10,740 bases of DNA from Elusimicrobiota bacterium. GTDB lineage: Bacteria > Elusimicrobiota > Elusimicrobia > Elusimicrobiales > UBA9959. Below are positions 4,800 to 10,740 of this stretch, in pieces. Numbering within the stretch: the stretch's first letter is position 1; each line of letters opens with the position of its first letter. The stretch is from assembly GCA_003450815.1 (NCBI GenBank), contig DMES01000020.1:2519-13258 (forward strand), in the 5' to 3' direction. The notes under the pieces are model-generated. The model was not told the DNA's origin and did not search any database. It saw only the letters and a list, made by a program, of their open reading frames with translations. The position numbers and the translations under genes were made by a program.

Positions 4800-5972
4800 A
4801 TGAAACCAGTTAAAATAACCGAAGGCGTTTATTCCCTGCGCGCCAACCATTTCAACAGACATCTTTTTGATTCCCTTATACCTCTGCCGGACGGCACCAG
4901 TTATAATGCCTACCTGGTAAAGGGGTCCGAAAAAACCGCCCTGCTTGACAGCTCCGACCCTGAAAAAAAGGAAGTCCTTTTAGGATATCTGCGCGGAGTG
5001 GAAAAGCTGGACTATATAATAGCTCATCATGCCGAGCAGGACCATTCGGGCGCCATTCCCTTCGTGCTTGAAAAATATCCTTCGGCCAAAGTAGTGACTA
5101 ACCCAAAATGCAAAGAGCTCCTTATGAGCCACCTGCATATACCAGCCGGTAAATTTATTGAGGTGAAAGACGGAGAGACCCTTTCGCTCGGCGGCCATAC
5201 GCTTGAATTTATTTACCTCCCCTGGGTGCATTGGCCCGAAACTATGGGCACTTATCTGCGTGAAGATAAGATACTCTTTTCCTGCGATCTTTTCGGGTCG
5301 CACCTGGCCTCGGGCGAACTGTTCTCGGAGGAGCGGACGGTTTACGCTCCCATGAAGCGCTATTACGCCGAGATAATGATGCCGTTTCGCTCAAATATCA
5401 AGGGGCATCTGGAAAAGCTTTCAAAATATGAAATTAATTTCATAGCTCCGAGCCACGGCCCGGTGCATAAGAATGTTAAATTCGTGCTGGAGATTTACAG
5501 GGATTGGGCCGCAGGTGAACCTAAAAACAAGGCGCTGGTGGCCTATGTGTCAATGCACGGCAGCACTTATATTCTGGTAAACCGTCTGGTAAGCGCCCTT
5601 GAAGAGGCTGGTGTGAGCGTGGAAAAATTGAATCTGGAACAGTTTGACGAGGGGCGCGTAGCCATGGCTTTGGTGGACGCGGCCACCGTGATTATAGGCA
5701 CCCCCACGGTGCTCGCGGGGCCCCATCCCAAGGCGGTTTATGGGGCGTATCTCGCGAACGCGCTCAGGCCTAAGGTGAAATTTATTTCCGTTATCGGCTC
5801 TTACGGCTGGGGCGGCAAAATGGCTGAACAGATTACCGGAATGCTGACTAATCTTAAAGTGGAAGTCATTGAGCCGGTTATCATCAAGGGATACCCAAAG
5901 GAAGCGGATTTCAAGGCTTTAGACCAAATGGCTGATAATATTCTCCAGAAGCATAGACAAATTAACGGGTAA
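4800..5972 (+). CDS. Flavodiiron protein (A-type flavoprotein, O2/NO reductase family)
   Basis: Flavodiiron proteins reduce O2 to water or NO to N2O in the cytoplasm of anaerobes, taking electrons through FMN, usually from rubredoxin. The product is 390 residues, the core two-domain length with no fused rubredoxin or extra C-terminal domain. The metallo-beta-lactamase-like domain keeps every diiron ligand position: His77, Glu79, Asp81 and His82 in HHAEQDH, His144 in WVHWPETM, Asp163 in CDLFGSH and His219 in PSHGPV. The flavodoxin domain starts near 245, with the FMN-binding loops SMHGST (251-256), GTPT (300-303) and GSYGWGG (333-339). Start choice is clear from the homology and from AAGGA seven bases upstream. 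No rubredoxin gene is nearby. Substrate preference between O2 and NO cannot be read from the sequence. Confidence 0.95.
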   Translation: MKPVKITEGVYSLRANHFNRHLFDSLIPLPDGTSYNAYLVKGSEKTALLDSSDPEKKEVLLGYLRGVEKLDYIIAHHAEQDHSGAIPFVLEKYPSAKVVTNPKCKELLMSHLHIPAGKFIEVKDGETLSLGGHTLEFIYLPWVHWPETMGTYLREDKILFSCDLFGSHLASGELFSEERTVYAPMKRYYAEIMMPFRSNIKGHLEKLSKYEINFIAPSHGPVHKNVKFVLEIYRDWAAGEPKNKALVAYVSMHGSTYILVNRLVSALEEAGVSVEKLNLEQFDEGRVAMALVDAATVIIGTPTVLAGPHPKAVYGAYLANALRPKVKFISVIGSYGWGGKMAEQITGMLTNLKVEVIEPVIIKGYPKEADFKALDQMADNILQKHRQING

Positions 5973-6044
5973 TCGCTGGAAATATTCATCTGGGAAACAC
6001 CGCCATACCCTGGCATATATTTTTATAAAATTATTCATATTTTC

Positions 6045-6073
6045 TTGACATAATCTCATAACATTGGTATATT
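6045..6073 (+). promoter_or_regulatory. Sigma70-type promoter of the HTH-PAS/STAS pair
   Basis: TTGACA (6045-6050) and TATATT (6068-6073) are separated by 17 bp, close to the housekeeping consensus. Transcription would start near 6080 and leave a leader of about 75 bases. The rest of the gap 5973-6153 is AT-rich and otherwise empty, apart from a short weak stem GCCA/TGGC (6002-6014) after the flavodiiron stop and the 14-bp palindrome listed separately. Confidence 0.75.
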
Positions 6074-6128
6074 GCCAAATTATATTCATGGTTTTAGAGT
6101 GGGTACACCCAAGACATTGATAACAAAC

Positions 6129-6142
6129 TATATTGCAATATA
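6129..6142. promoter_or_regulatory. Candidate operator palindrome TATATTGCAATATA
   Basis: A perfect 14-bp palindrome lies between the promoter and the ATG at 6154. Its half, TATATTGC, recurs at 6068-6075 over the -10 element. This arrangement suits binding of a dimeric regulator, and the first gene encodes an HTH-like domain, so autoregulation is a reasonable inference. The site also contains the TTG (6133-6135) that is the upstream alternative start. Confidence 0.4.
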
Positions 6143-6153
6143 ACAAGCAAGGT

Positions 6154-6861
6154 ATGGCAATAAGAAAGCAGAAAATCCATAAGGACTCCATCAACCTATA
6201 CAGATTCATCCGCCTAATGCTGGGCAAGGATATTTCAGACAGGCAGATTGCCCAGAGTTGGAAAATGGACGAAAAGAACTTCCACGAATTCAAGGAAGGC
6301 AAATACCCGGTTCCACGGCTGGGCAAACTTGCCGAATTGGCGTCCGCCCTGAAATTAGATAAATATATTATCTGCCAAGTCGCCGAAGGCGTTTCCGCAC
6401 AAAAGGTCTACAACCTTTATAAAACCGATAATCACGACGGGCTGATAAAACTCATGTCCGACCATTTATATAAAGCTCATAAATCGGTGACAAAACAATG
6501 GGGGCAATATCGAGACCTGTTTAATAACGCCAATGATGCCATCTTTCTCGCTGATGCTAAAACCGGTGAGATACTTAATTGCAACCAAGAAGCAGAAATC
6601 CTGCTGGGACGTTCCAGGAAAGAGATTGTCGGGATGCACCAATCCCAACTTCACCCTCTTCAGAAGAAGGACTATTATAAGAAACACTTCAAAAGCCATG
6701 TTAAAATGGGCAAAATAGTTGAGACCGGAATTCAGCAAGTAGTAAGAAAAGACGGCACGATTGTGCCGATTCTCATCAGCTCCCGGGTAATGAAGATTAA
6801 CGGTAAAAAAGTTATCCAGGGTATTTTCAGGGATATCAGCGGGCAAAAAAGCAGGAGATAA
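6154..6861 (+). CDS. HTH-like and PAS domain signalling protein
   Basis: The product is 235 residues. Residues about 12-75 look like a Cro/C1-type helix-turn-helix region (DISDRQIAQSWKMDEKNFHE, then PRLGKLAELASALKLDKY). A linker leads to one PAS domain at about 118-230: YRDLFNNANDAIFLADAKTG, then ILNCNQEAEILLGRSRKEIVG, RKDGTIVPILISS and IQGIFRDISGQK, the usual PAS ending. No histidine kinase, cyclase or other output domain follows, so DNA binding or protein contact would be the output. The ligand is unknown. The ATG at 6154 is preferred over a TTG at 6133 that lies in a palindrome and lacks a ribosome binding site, although the ATG has only a poorly spaced AAGG. A strong promoter lies upstream. 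The stop is two bases before the STAS gene. Confidence 0.85.
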   Translation: MAIRKQKIHKDSINLYRFIRLMLGKDISDRQIAQSWKMDEKNFHEFKEGKYPVPRLGKLAELASALKLDKYIICQVAEGVSAQKVYNLYKTDNHDGLIKLMSDHLYKAHKSVTKQWGQYRDLFNNANDAIFLADAKTGEILNCNQEAEILLGRSRKEIVGMHQSQLHPLQKKDYYKKHFKSHVKMGKIVETGIQQVVRKDGTIVPILISSRVMKINGKKVIQGIFRDISGQKSRR

Positions 6862-6863
6862 CT

Positions 6864-7223
6864 ATGTTAAAACTGAATGAGCAATCCCAAAATAACATTA
6901 CAATAGTTTCGCTGGAGGGTTTTATTGACGCTTTCTCCTGCCAGAAATTCGAGGAGTCATTCGGACACCTGATGGAGAAGAACAATTATAAACTCATCGT
7001 GGATTTATCCAGGGTGGATTATATGAGCAGCGTCGGGGCCGGCATTTTTATCGCCGTCCACTGTATTGCCGCGGAAAATAAGGGCACCATTATCCTGGTT
7101 AATCCCAAGCCCAAGATCAGGGAAATATTTGAGGTGCTCGGCATGTCCAAGATGCTGTCATTTACCGACAATATAAGCAACGCCCTTAAAATAATCGAAG
7201 AACACACACCCGCGCATTCTTAG
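6864..7223 (+). CDS. STAS-domain protein (anti-sigma factor antagonist family)
   Basis: STAS proteins of the SpoIIAA/RsbV group bind anti-sigma or switch kinases in partner-switching pathways and are turned off by serine phosphorylation. The product is 119 residues, one domain, with the family pattern: VSLEGFIDAFSCQKFE near the start, KLIVDLSRVDYMSSVGAGIFI at 43-63 with Ser55-Ser56 at the position of the regulatory serine, then IILVNPKPKIREIFEVLGM. The start is supported by AGGAG (6853-6857), seven... to be exact six bases before the ATG, inside the end of the PAS gene. The two genes are almost certainly cotranscribed and probably act together. No partner kinase, phosphatase or sigma factor is in the window. 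Its stop is 12 bp from the stop of the convergent operon. Confidence 0.9.
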   Translation: MLKLNEQSQNNITIVSLEGFIDAFSCQKFEESFGHLMEKNNYKLIVDLSRVDYMSSVGAGIFIAVHCIAAENKGTIILVNPKPKIREIFEVLGMSKMLSFTDNISNALKIIEEHTPAHS

Positions 7224-7235
7224 GAGTTGCCATCA

Positions 7236-9332
7236 TTACACCCTTATCCTTACATCCACTGCCTTACACCGGTCGGCCTCCGGATAAAGCATCATTGGAT
7301 TTAGGTCCAATTCTTTTATTTCCGGGCAATCCCTGAGCAGTTGCGAAACCCGCATCATCATCTCAATAAGTTTATCCATATCAATGCCCTTTCGGCCCCG
7401 GATGCCCTCAAGAATCTTATAGCCCTTAACCGAGCGAATCATATCCAGCGTCTCAAGGTACGTCAACGGATTGATAGCGAATGCCACGTCCTTCATCACC
7501 TCAACGAAAATGCCGCCCAAGCCGAACATTATCAGATGGCCCAGGTTCTCGATGTAATTAGCGCCGATTATCACTTCCCTGCCGCCGGTCAGGTATTCCT
7601 GGATAAGGTACCTGGCGTTCTGGCTGGCAAATCGCCTCTTTATGCCGGCAACCTCATTAGCCAATTGTTCCTTGCTTGTAATATTGAGTATCACGGCTGA
7701 TTGCTCGGTCTTGTGGATAATCTCAGGCGAGTCAATCTTGAGCGCCAGAGGGAATCCGGCATATCCGGCCGAGACCAAAATATCCTCGGGCTTATCCACT
7801 ATGACAAACTTGGCCGCCGGTATTTTATAGTTATACAGCACGCCCAGCGCCTCGCCGAGCGATAAAAACTCTCTTCCTGACTTCCGCGCATTATCGATGA
7901 TTGCCTTCGTGGCATCAAGGTTCACGTCTTTATATTCTGCTATCCTAATATCCTTACTCTCAGACAACCTCTTTCTATATTCGCCGTATCTGGTCAGGGC
8001 CACCAAGGCCTTGGCTGCGGTTTCGGCCAGGTCATAGGCCGGAATCCCGCTGGACCTGATTATCTCCAGCGTCTCAGCCCACTGCTTTTTATCAGTCATC
8101 GTATTAATAACCATCGGCTTTTGGGCCGTGGCCGCAATGCGTTTCATCTCCCGGGCTACGCCGGCGCAATCCACAAAGAAAGGCGTGACAAAATTAATAA
8201 GGATGGAATCGACATTCGGTTCTTTGAGCAACGCCTCGATGGCCACGGCAAACTCCTTCGGCCCGGCCGTGGCCAGGACATCCACCGGATTATTAACGCT
8301 GGCCTCAGGGAATAAATTTGCCTTAAGATGCTTTTTGGTATCCTCAGAAATATCGGCAATAGTAAGCCCGCCCTCAATGCACTCATCCGTGGCGATAATG
8401 GCCGGCCCGCCGGTATTGGTAATGATGCCGACCCGCGGCCCGAGCGGGATTGGCTGTAACGCAAAGGCAATGGCCGCCTGGCAGATGTCCTCCTGATTAG
8501 TAAAACTGATAATACCGCACTTCTTGAATACGGCTTCGATGGCCGTATCCGCCTTCATCAAACTGCCGGTATGGGAAGCCACGGCCCGTGCTCCCATAGC
8601 CGTCCGGCCGGTCTTCATACCGAGTATCGGCTTGTGCAACGTTATCTTACTGGCCACCCGGATAAACTCCTGCGGATTTGCCAAACTTTCTATGTGAAGA
8701 ATGATTACACGTGTCTTGGAATCCTGTCCCCAGTATTCCATAATCTCAGGGATAGAGATATCAGCCGCATTACCATTGGAGGCATACATCCTGACTCCGA
8801 CATCAAGTTGCGCCAGACGCTGGTTAATCACCTCGCCTACCCCGCCGCTCTGGGCAAGAATGGAGATGAATCCCGGCTTGATACGGGTAAATGTAAAGTT
8901 GGCATAAACCGGATTTACCTCTTCGGTGTTCATCACGCCCTGGCAATTCGGACCAAAGATACGGACATTATACTTCTTGCCAATTTCCTTAATCTGCTTC
9001 TCTAATTCTATGCCATCGCCTCCGATTTCCTTGAATCCGGCTGTATTAATAATCACCGCCTTAACGCCTTTTTTGCCGCACTCTTCAAGCATCTGTGGCA
9101 CCATCGTATTCTTGACCACGATATGCGCCAGGTCAACCTCACCCGGAATAGCCATAATGGACGGATAGGCCTTTAAACCATTTATCTCCGGGTCTTTGGG
9201 ATTGACCGGATAAATCGGGCCTTTGAAGCCGATGTCTTTCAGGTTCTGGGTAATCCGGTAACCGATAGTCAATGGCCGGTTTGACGCGCCGATAATGGCA
9301 ATAGATTTAGGTAAAAATAATGAATCTAACAT
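7236..9332 (-). CDS. ADP-forming acyl-CoA (acetyl-CoA) synthetase, fused alpha-beta subunits
   Basis: This enzyme converts acyl-CoA, ADP and phosphate to the free acid, ATP and CoA (reversible), conserving energy in fermentation. The product is 698 residues. It has an N-terminal CoA-binding Rossmann domain (PKSIAIIGASNRP, 8-20), a succinyl-CoA-ligase-like region with FGPNCQGV (126-133) and SILAQSGGVGEVI (157-169), and the phosphorylated histidine His254 in ASHTGSL. The C-terminal ATP-grasp part (about 490-698) has LKIDSPEIIHKTE (530-542), GGREVIIGA, MFGLGGIFVEVMKDVAF and ELDLNPMMLY. No GNAT domain is fused. The second histidine motif reads HKTEQSAV where HKTDVGGV is usual. AAGGG six bases before the ATG supports the start. 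It is the last gene of a three-gene operon, 10 bp after the DUF6485 gene. Acetyl- or another acyl-CoA could be the substrate. Confidence 0.93.
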   Translation of the reverse strand: MLDSLFLPKSIAIIGASNRPLTIGYRITQNLKDIGFKGPIYPVNPKDPEINGLKAYPSIMAIPGEVDLAHIVVKNTMVPQMLEECGKKGVKAVIINTAGFKEIGGDGIELEKQIKEIGKKYNVRIFGPNCQGVMNTEEVNPVYANFTFTRIKPGFISILAQSGGVGEVINQRLAQLDVGVRMYASNGNAADISIPEIMEYWGQDSKTRVIILHIESLANPQEFIRVASKITLHKPILGMKTGRTAMGARAVASHTGSLMKADTAIEAVFKKCGIISFTNQEDICQAAIAFALQPIPLGPRVGIITNTGGPAIIATDECIEGGLTIADISEDTKKHLKANLFPEASVNNPVDVLATAGPKEFAVAIEALLKEPNVDSILINFVTPFFVDCAGVAREMKRIAATAQKPMVINTMTDKKQWAETLEIIRSSGIPAYDLAETAAKALVALTRYGEYRKRLSESKDIRIAEYKDVNLDATKAIIDNARKSGREFLSLGEALGVLYNYKIPAAKFVIVDKPEDILVSAGYAGFPLALKIDSPEIIHKTEQSAVILNITSKEQLANEVAGIKRRFASQNARYLIQEYLTGGREVIIGANYIENLGHLIMFGLGGIFVEVMKDVAFAINPLTYLETLDMIRSVKGYKILEGIRGRKGIDMDKLIEMMMRVSQLLRDCPEIKELDLNPMMLYPEADRCKAVDVRIRV

Positions 9333-9342
9333 AACAACCCTT

Positions 9343-9546
9343 CTATTTTTTAAGCGTTTCTATAAATCTCTCATAAGAACGGTCATAGGTCTTTTCTACA
9401 TCATTGGGAAAGAAGCAGGCGGGCAGTTCGTTATTCCGCCTGTGATACTGCAGGCACTCACAGCAATTGCCTTTCCGGTCACAAGACGTATAGGTGCAAT
9501 TACAGTGCGCGAGATTGGCTTTACTATTTAGACATTCTTTCTTCAT
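9343..9546 (-). CDS. DUF6485 small cysteine-rich protein
   Basis: The product is 67 residues with eight cysteines, at 5, 15, 17, 22, 28, 29, 31 and 44. The pattern is NLxxCNCTYxxCxRKGxCCECxxYHR, followed by ELPACFFP and EKTYDRSYERF. I recognise this as the DUF6485 family of small proteins of unknown function. The dense cysteine pattern suggests a bound metal (zinc or an iron-sulfur centre) but nothing here proves it. It lies 9 bp after the activase gene and 10 bp before the acyl-CoA synthetase gene, so it is cotranscribed with acyl-CoA metabolism genes. Its C-terminal half is echoed in a broken copy at 2055-2186. No clear ribosome binding site is seen. Confidence 0.85.
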   Translation of the reverse strand: MKKECLNSKANLAHCNCTYTSCDRKGNCCECLQYHRRNNELPACFFPNDVEKTYDRSYERFIETLKK

Positions 9547-9555
9547 AATTTATTC

Positions 9556-10311
9556 TTACTGGCTAAAAGCCGTCAGGGCCGCGCCCAAGGCGCCGGTAAA
9601 CTGGGCTATGGGCGGTATCAGCACATCCTTCTGGGCATAGTTCTTAAGCAAGTCCACAATCACATCATTATAGGCAACCACACCGCCGGTAATGGCCACC
9701 TGACCCTGTAACGGGTCCATCTCGATAATCCGTTTCACCACCGAACTATAGACGCCACGGACAATATCCTCTTTCTTCTTGCCCTCGCGAATACGCGAGA
9801 GAATCTCGGTGGCGGTAAAGACCGTGCAATAGCTGCCCAGTTCCACCGGATTATCAGAGCGCTTGGCCAGAGAGTTAAGTTCGGACAGCGGAATATCCAT
9901 CTTATAGGCAATCTCTTCCAGGAATGCGCCGGTGCCGGCCGCGCACTTGCGGTTCATCTTGAAGTTAACCATATGGCCGTTGTTATCCAAGTGAATCACT
10001 TTGTTATCCTGGGCTCCAATGTCAATAATGGTCAGCGCCTTGGGAAAATAATAATACACACCCTTGGAATGGGCGGAAATCTCGGTGATGGTGCCCTGGA
10101 CAAACGGCAGATTGGCCCGGCCGAATCCGGTGGAGAATATTCGCGCAATATTAAGCGACTGGCGGGCCTCGTCAAGAGCGCCCTTTGCTGAATTGACAAT
10201 ATCCACACCGGTTTTACGTGATGCCTTGGCTATAACCTCTTTCTTGTCATTAATAATAACCACCTTGACAGCCGAGGCGCCCACATCTATTCCGGCAAAA
10301 GATTGTGACAT
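9556..10311 (-). CDS. Acyl-CoA dehydratase activase (BadF/BadG/HgdC family ATPase)
   Basis: Activases of this family couple ATP hydrolysis to single-electron transfer into 2-hydroxyacyl-CoA dehydratases or benzoyl-CoA reductases. The product is 251 residues, one ASKHA ATPase domain like HgdC. It shows the phosphate-1 motif FAGIDVGASAVKVVI (5-19), TGFGRANL, DIGAQDNKVI (97-106), the two cysteines that hold the [4Fe-4S] cluster between subunits of the dimer (Cys123 in KCAAGTG and Cys162 in SYCTVF), ITGGVVAYN and QFTGALGAAL. The ATG at 10311 matches the family start; the frame stays open to 10365 without homology. No ribosome binding site precedes it, and a promoter-like pair sits right at the start. 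The dehydratase or reductase subunits are not in the window. It heads an operon with DUF6485 and the acyl-CoA synthetase. Confidence 0.92.
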   Translation of the reverse strand: MSQSFAGIDVGASAVKVVIINDKKEVIAKASRKTGVDIVNSAKGALDEARQSLNIARIFSTGFGRANLPFVQGTITEISAHSKGVYYYFPKALTIIDIGAQDNKVIHLDNNGHMVNFKMNRKCAAGTGAFLEEIAYKMDIPLSELNSLAKRSDNPVELGSYCTVFTATEILSRIREGKKKEDIVRGVYSSVVKRIIEMDPLQGQVAITGGVVAYNDVIVDLLKNYAQKDVLIPPIAQFTGALGAALTAFSQ

Positions 10312-10317
10312 AACAAT

Positions 10318-10346
10318 ATGATAACAAAAACTCATTAAATGTTCAA
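10318..10346 (-). promoter_or_regulatory. Candidate promoter of the activase operon, possibly leaderless
   Basis: On the minus strand TTGAAC (10346-10341) and TATCAT (10323-10318) are 17 bp apart. The predicted transcription start is near 10311, which is the A of the chosen start codon. That fits the absence of a ribosome binding site. The region is AT-rich, so a chance match is possible. Confidence 0.45.
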
Positions 10347-10389
10347 GAAAGTGATAATGAGCCATTGCTAGTTTGCCGATAATATCATA

Positions 10390-10740
10390 ATGATTCCACT
10401 ACACCTATACGAGATAATCAAAGCCGTAAAAGGCAAAATTATAAACTATAAACCGCTTTTAATAAGCCGTATCTCTACGGATAGCCGGGCCATCAAAAAA
10501 GGCGGCTTATTTATTGCGCTCAAGGGCGAGCACTTTGATGGCCATAACTTCATCAATAAGGCCATCAGCCAGGGCGCCGCAGCCATTATCCTTTCACGTA
10601 CCCCAAAAGACATAAAAGGCACCAAAATCCCCCTGCTCAAGGTCAAGAATACCCTCCGTGCATTAGGCGACATTGCCAGATACTACCGCAAACAGTTATC
10701 CATCCCGGTCATTGCCATCGGCGGCAGCAACGGCAAGACC
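10390..10740 (+). CDS. murF: UDP-N-acetylmuramoyl-tripeptide--D-alanyl-D-alanine ligase, 5' part
   Basis: MurF adds D-Ala-D-Ala to the UDP-MurNAc tripeptide in the cytoplasm, completing the peptidoglycan precursor. Only the first 117 codons are present; the window ends inside the gene. Visible are STDSRAIKKGGLFIALKGE (29-47), FDGHNFINKAISQGAAAIIL (49-68), the linker around IARYYRKQL, and the ATP P-loop IAIGGSNGKT (108-117) at the window edge. The SxDSRxxxxGxLFxAxxGxxxDGHxF pattern is that of the MurE/MurF N-terminal domain, and the GSNGKT P-loop favours MurF. It diverges from the activase operon across a 78-bp gap. No ribosome binding site is evident before the ATG at 10390. Confidence 0.88.
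   Translation, partial: MIPLHLYEIIKAVKGKIINYKPLLISRISTDSRAIKKGGLFIALKGEHFDGHNFINKAISQGAAAIILSRTPKDIKGTKIPLLKVKNTLRALGDIARYYRKQLSIPVIAIGGSNGKT

Noticed and set aside
1..4800. CRISPR array from the repeated intergenic motifs
   Set aside because: The repeats are contiguous 7-bp units without spacers of regular length, and no cas gene is present.
6002..6014. Rho-independent terminator after the flavodiiron gene
   Set aside because: The stem is only 4 bp (GCCA/TGGC), and the following AT-rich stretch is a mixed A/T run, so support is too weak to list.
6133..6153. Upstream TTG start of the HTH-PAS gene
   Set aside because: The TTG lies within a perfect palindrome, has no ribosome binding site, and the ATG at 6154 gives a plausible N-terminus.
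8156..8470. 104-residue minus-strand frame inside the acyl-CoA synthetase gene
   Set aside because: It is an out-of-frame shadow of a well-conserved long gene and has no family resemblance.

Overview
The window is about 10.7 kb of bacterial DNA of middling GC content. It is densely coded and made mostly of housekeeping, metabolic and signalling genes, with no rRNA, tRNA, CRISPR array, phage gene or recognisable transposase. It carries muropeptide ligases, a flavodiiron protein, an ADP-forming acyl-CoA synthetase and a 2-hydroxyacyl-CoA dehydratase-type activase. That set fits an anaerobic, peptidoglycan-making, fermentative bacterium, perhaps from an environmental lineage such as Elusimicrobiota, Omnitrophota or Planctomycetota. 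The sequence alone does not settle the phylum.

Left part (1-5972). A 4-alpha-glucanotransferase (malQ, minus) and a RidA-family enamine deaminase (minus) come first. A decayed DUF6485 fragment is joined in frame to the 5' side of ridA. On the plus strand follow an orphan 84-residue gene, a MurC-like Mur ligase, a four-helix-bundle protein of the 23S-rRNA-intervening-sequence family (PF05635/TIGR02436-like), a MoaD/ThiS-like protein and a flavodiiron protein. Most gene junctions up to 4800 are filled by degenerate tandem arrays with an exact 7-bp period. They come in two types (consensus TCAGAAT and AGGGTAT) and are arranged as inverted pairs.

The most unusual item is at 3987-4399. The four-helix-bundle gene is bracketed by heptad arrays that mirror each other unit by unit, with a perfect 13-bp inverted repeat overlapping its start and stop codons. 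Two compact palindromic cassettes (1599-1683 and 4703-4799) share a 20-nt identical stretch and a 14-nt centre. They look like smaller relatives of the same kind of element. I know of no named mobile element with this layout. That is a pattern-based hypothesis.

Right part (5973-10740). A strong sigma70-type promoter drives a helix-turn-helix/PAS protein and a STAS-domain protein in a tight pair. Convergent to these is a minus-strand operon: activase of the BadF/BadG/HgdC family, an intact DUF6485 cysteine-rich protein, and a fused alpha-beta ADP-forming acyl-CoA synthetase. Diverging from the operon is the 5' end of murF, cut by the window edge. No heptad arrays occur here, and isoleucine codon use differs from the left part. 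The boundary near 5973-6045 could therefore be a horizontal-transfer edge or an assembly join.

The activase operon reads as acyl-CoA metabolism: the activase would power a 2-hydroxyacyl-CoA dehydratase-like partner encoded elsewhere, and the synthetase would conserve acyl-CoA thioester energy as ATP. DUF6485 appears in both halves, intact on the right and as a remnant on the left.
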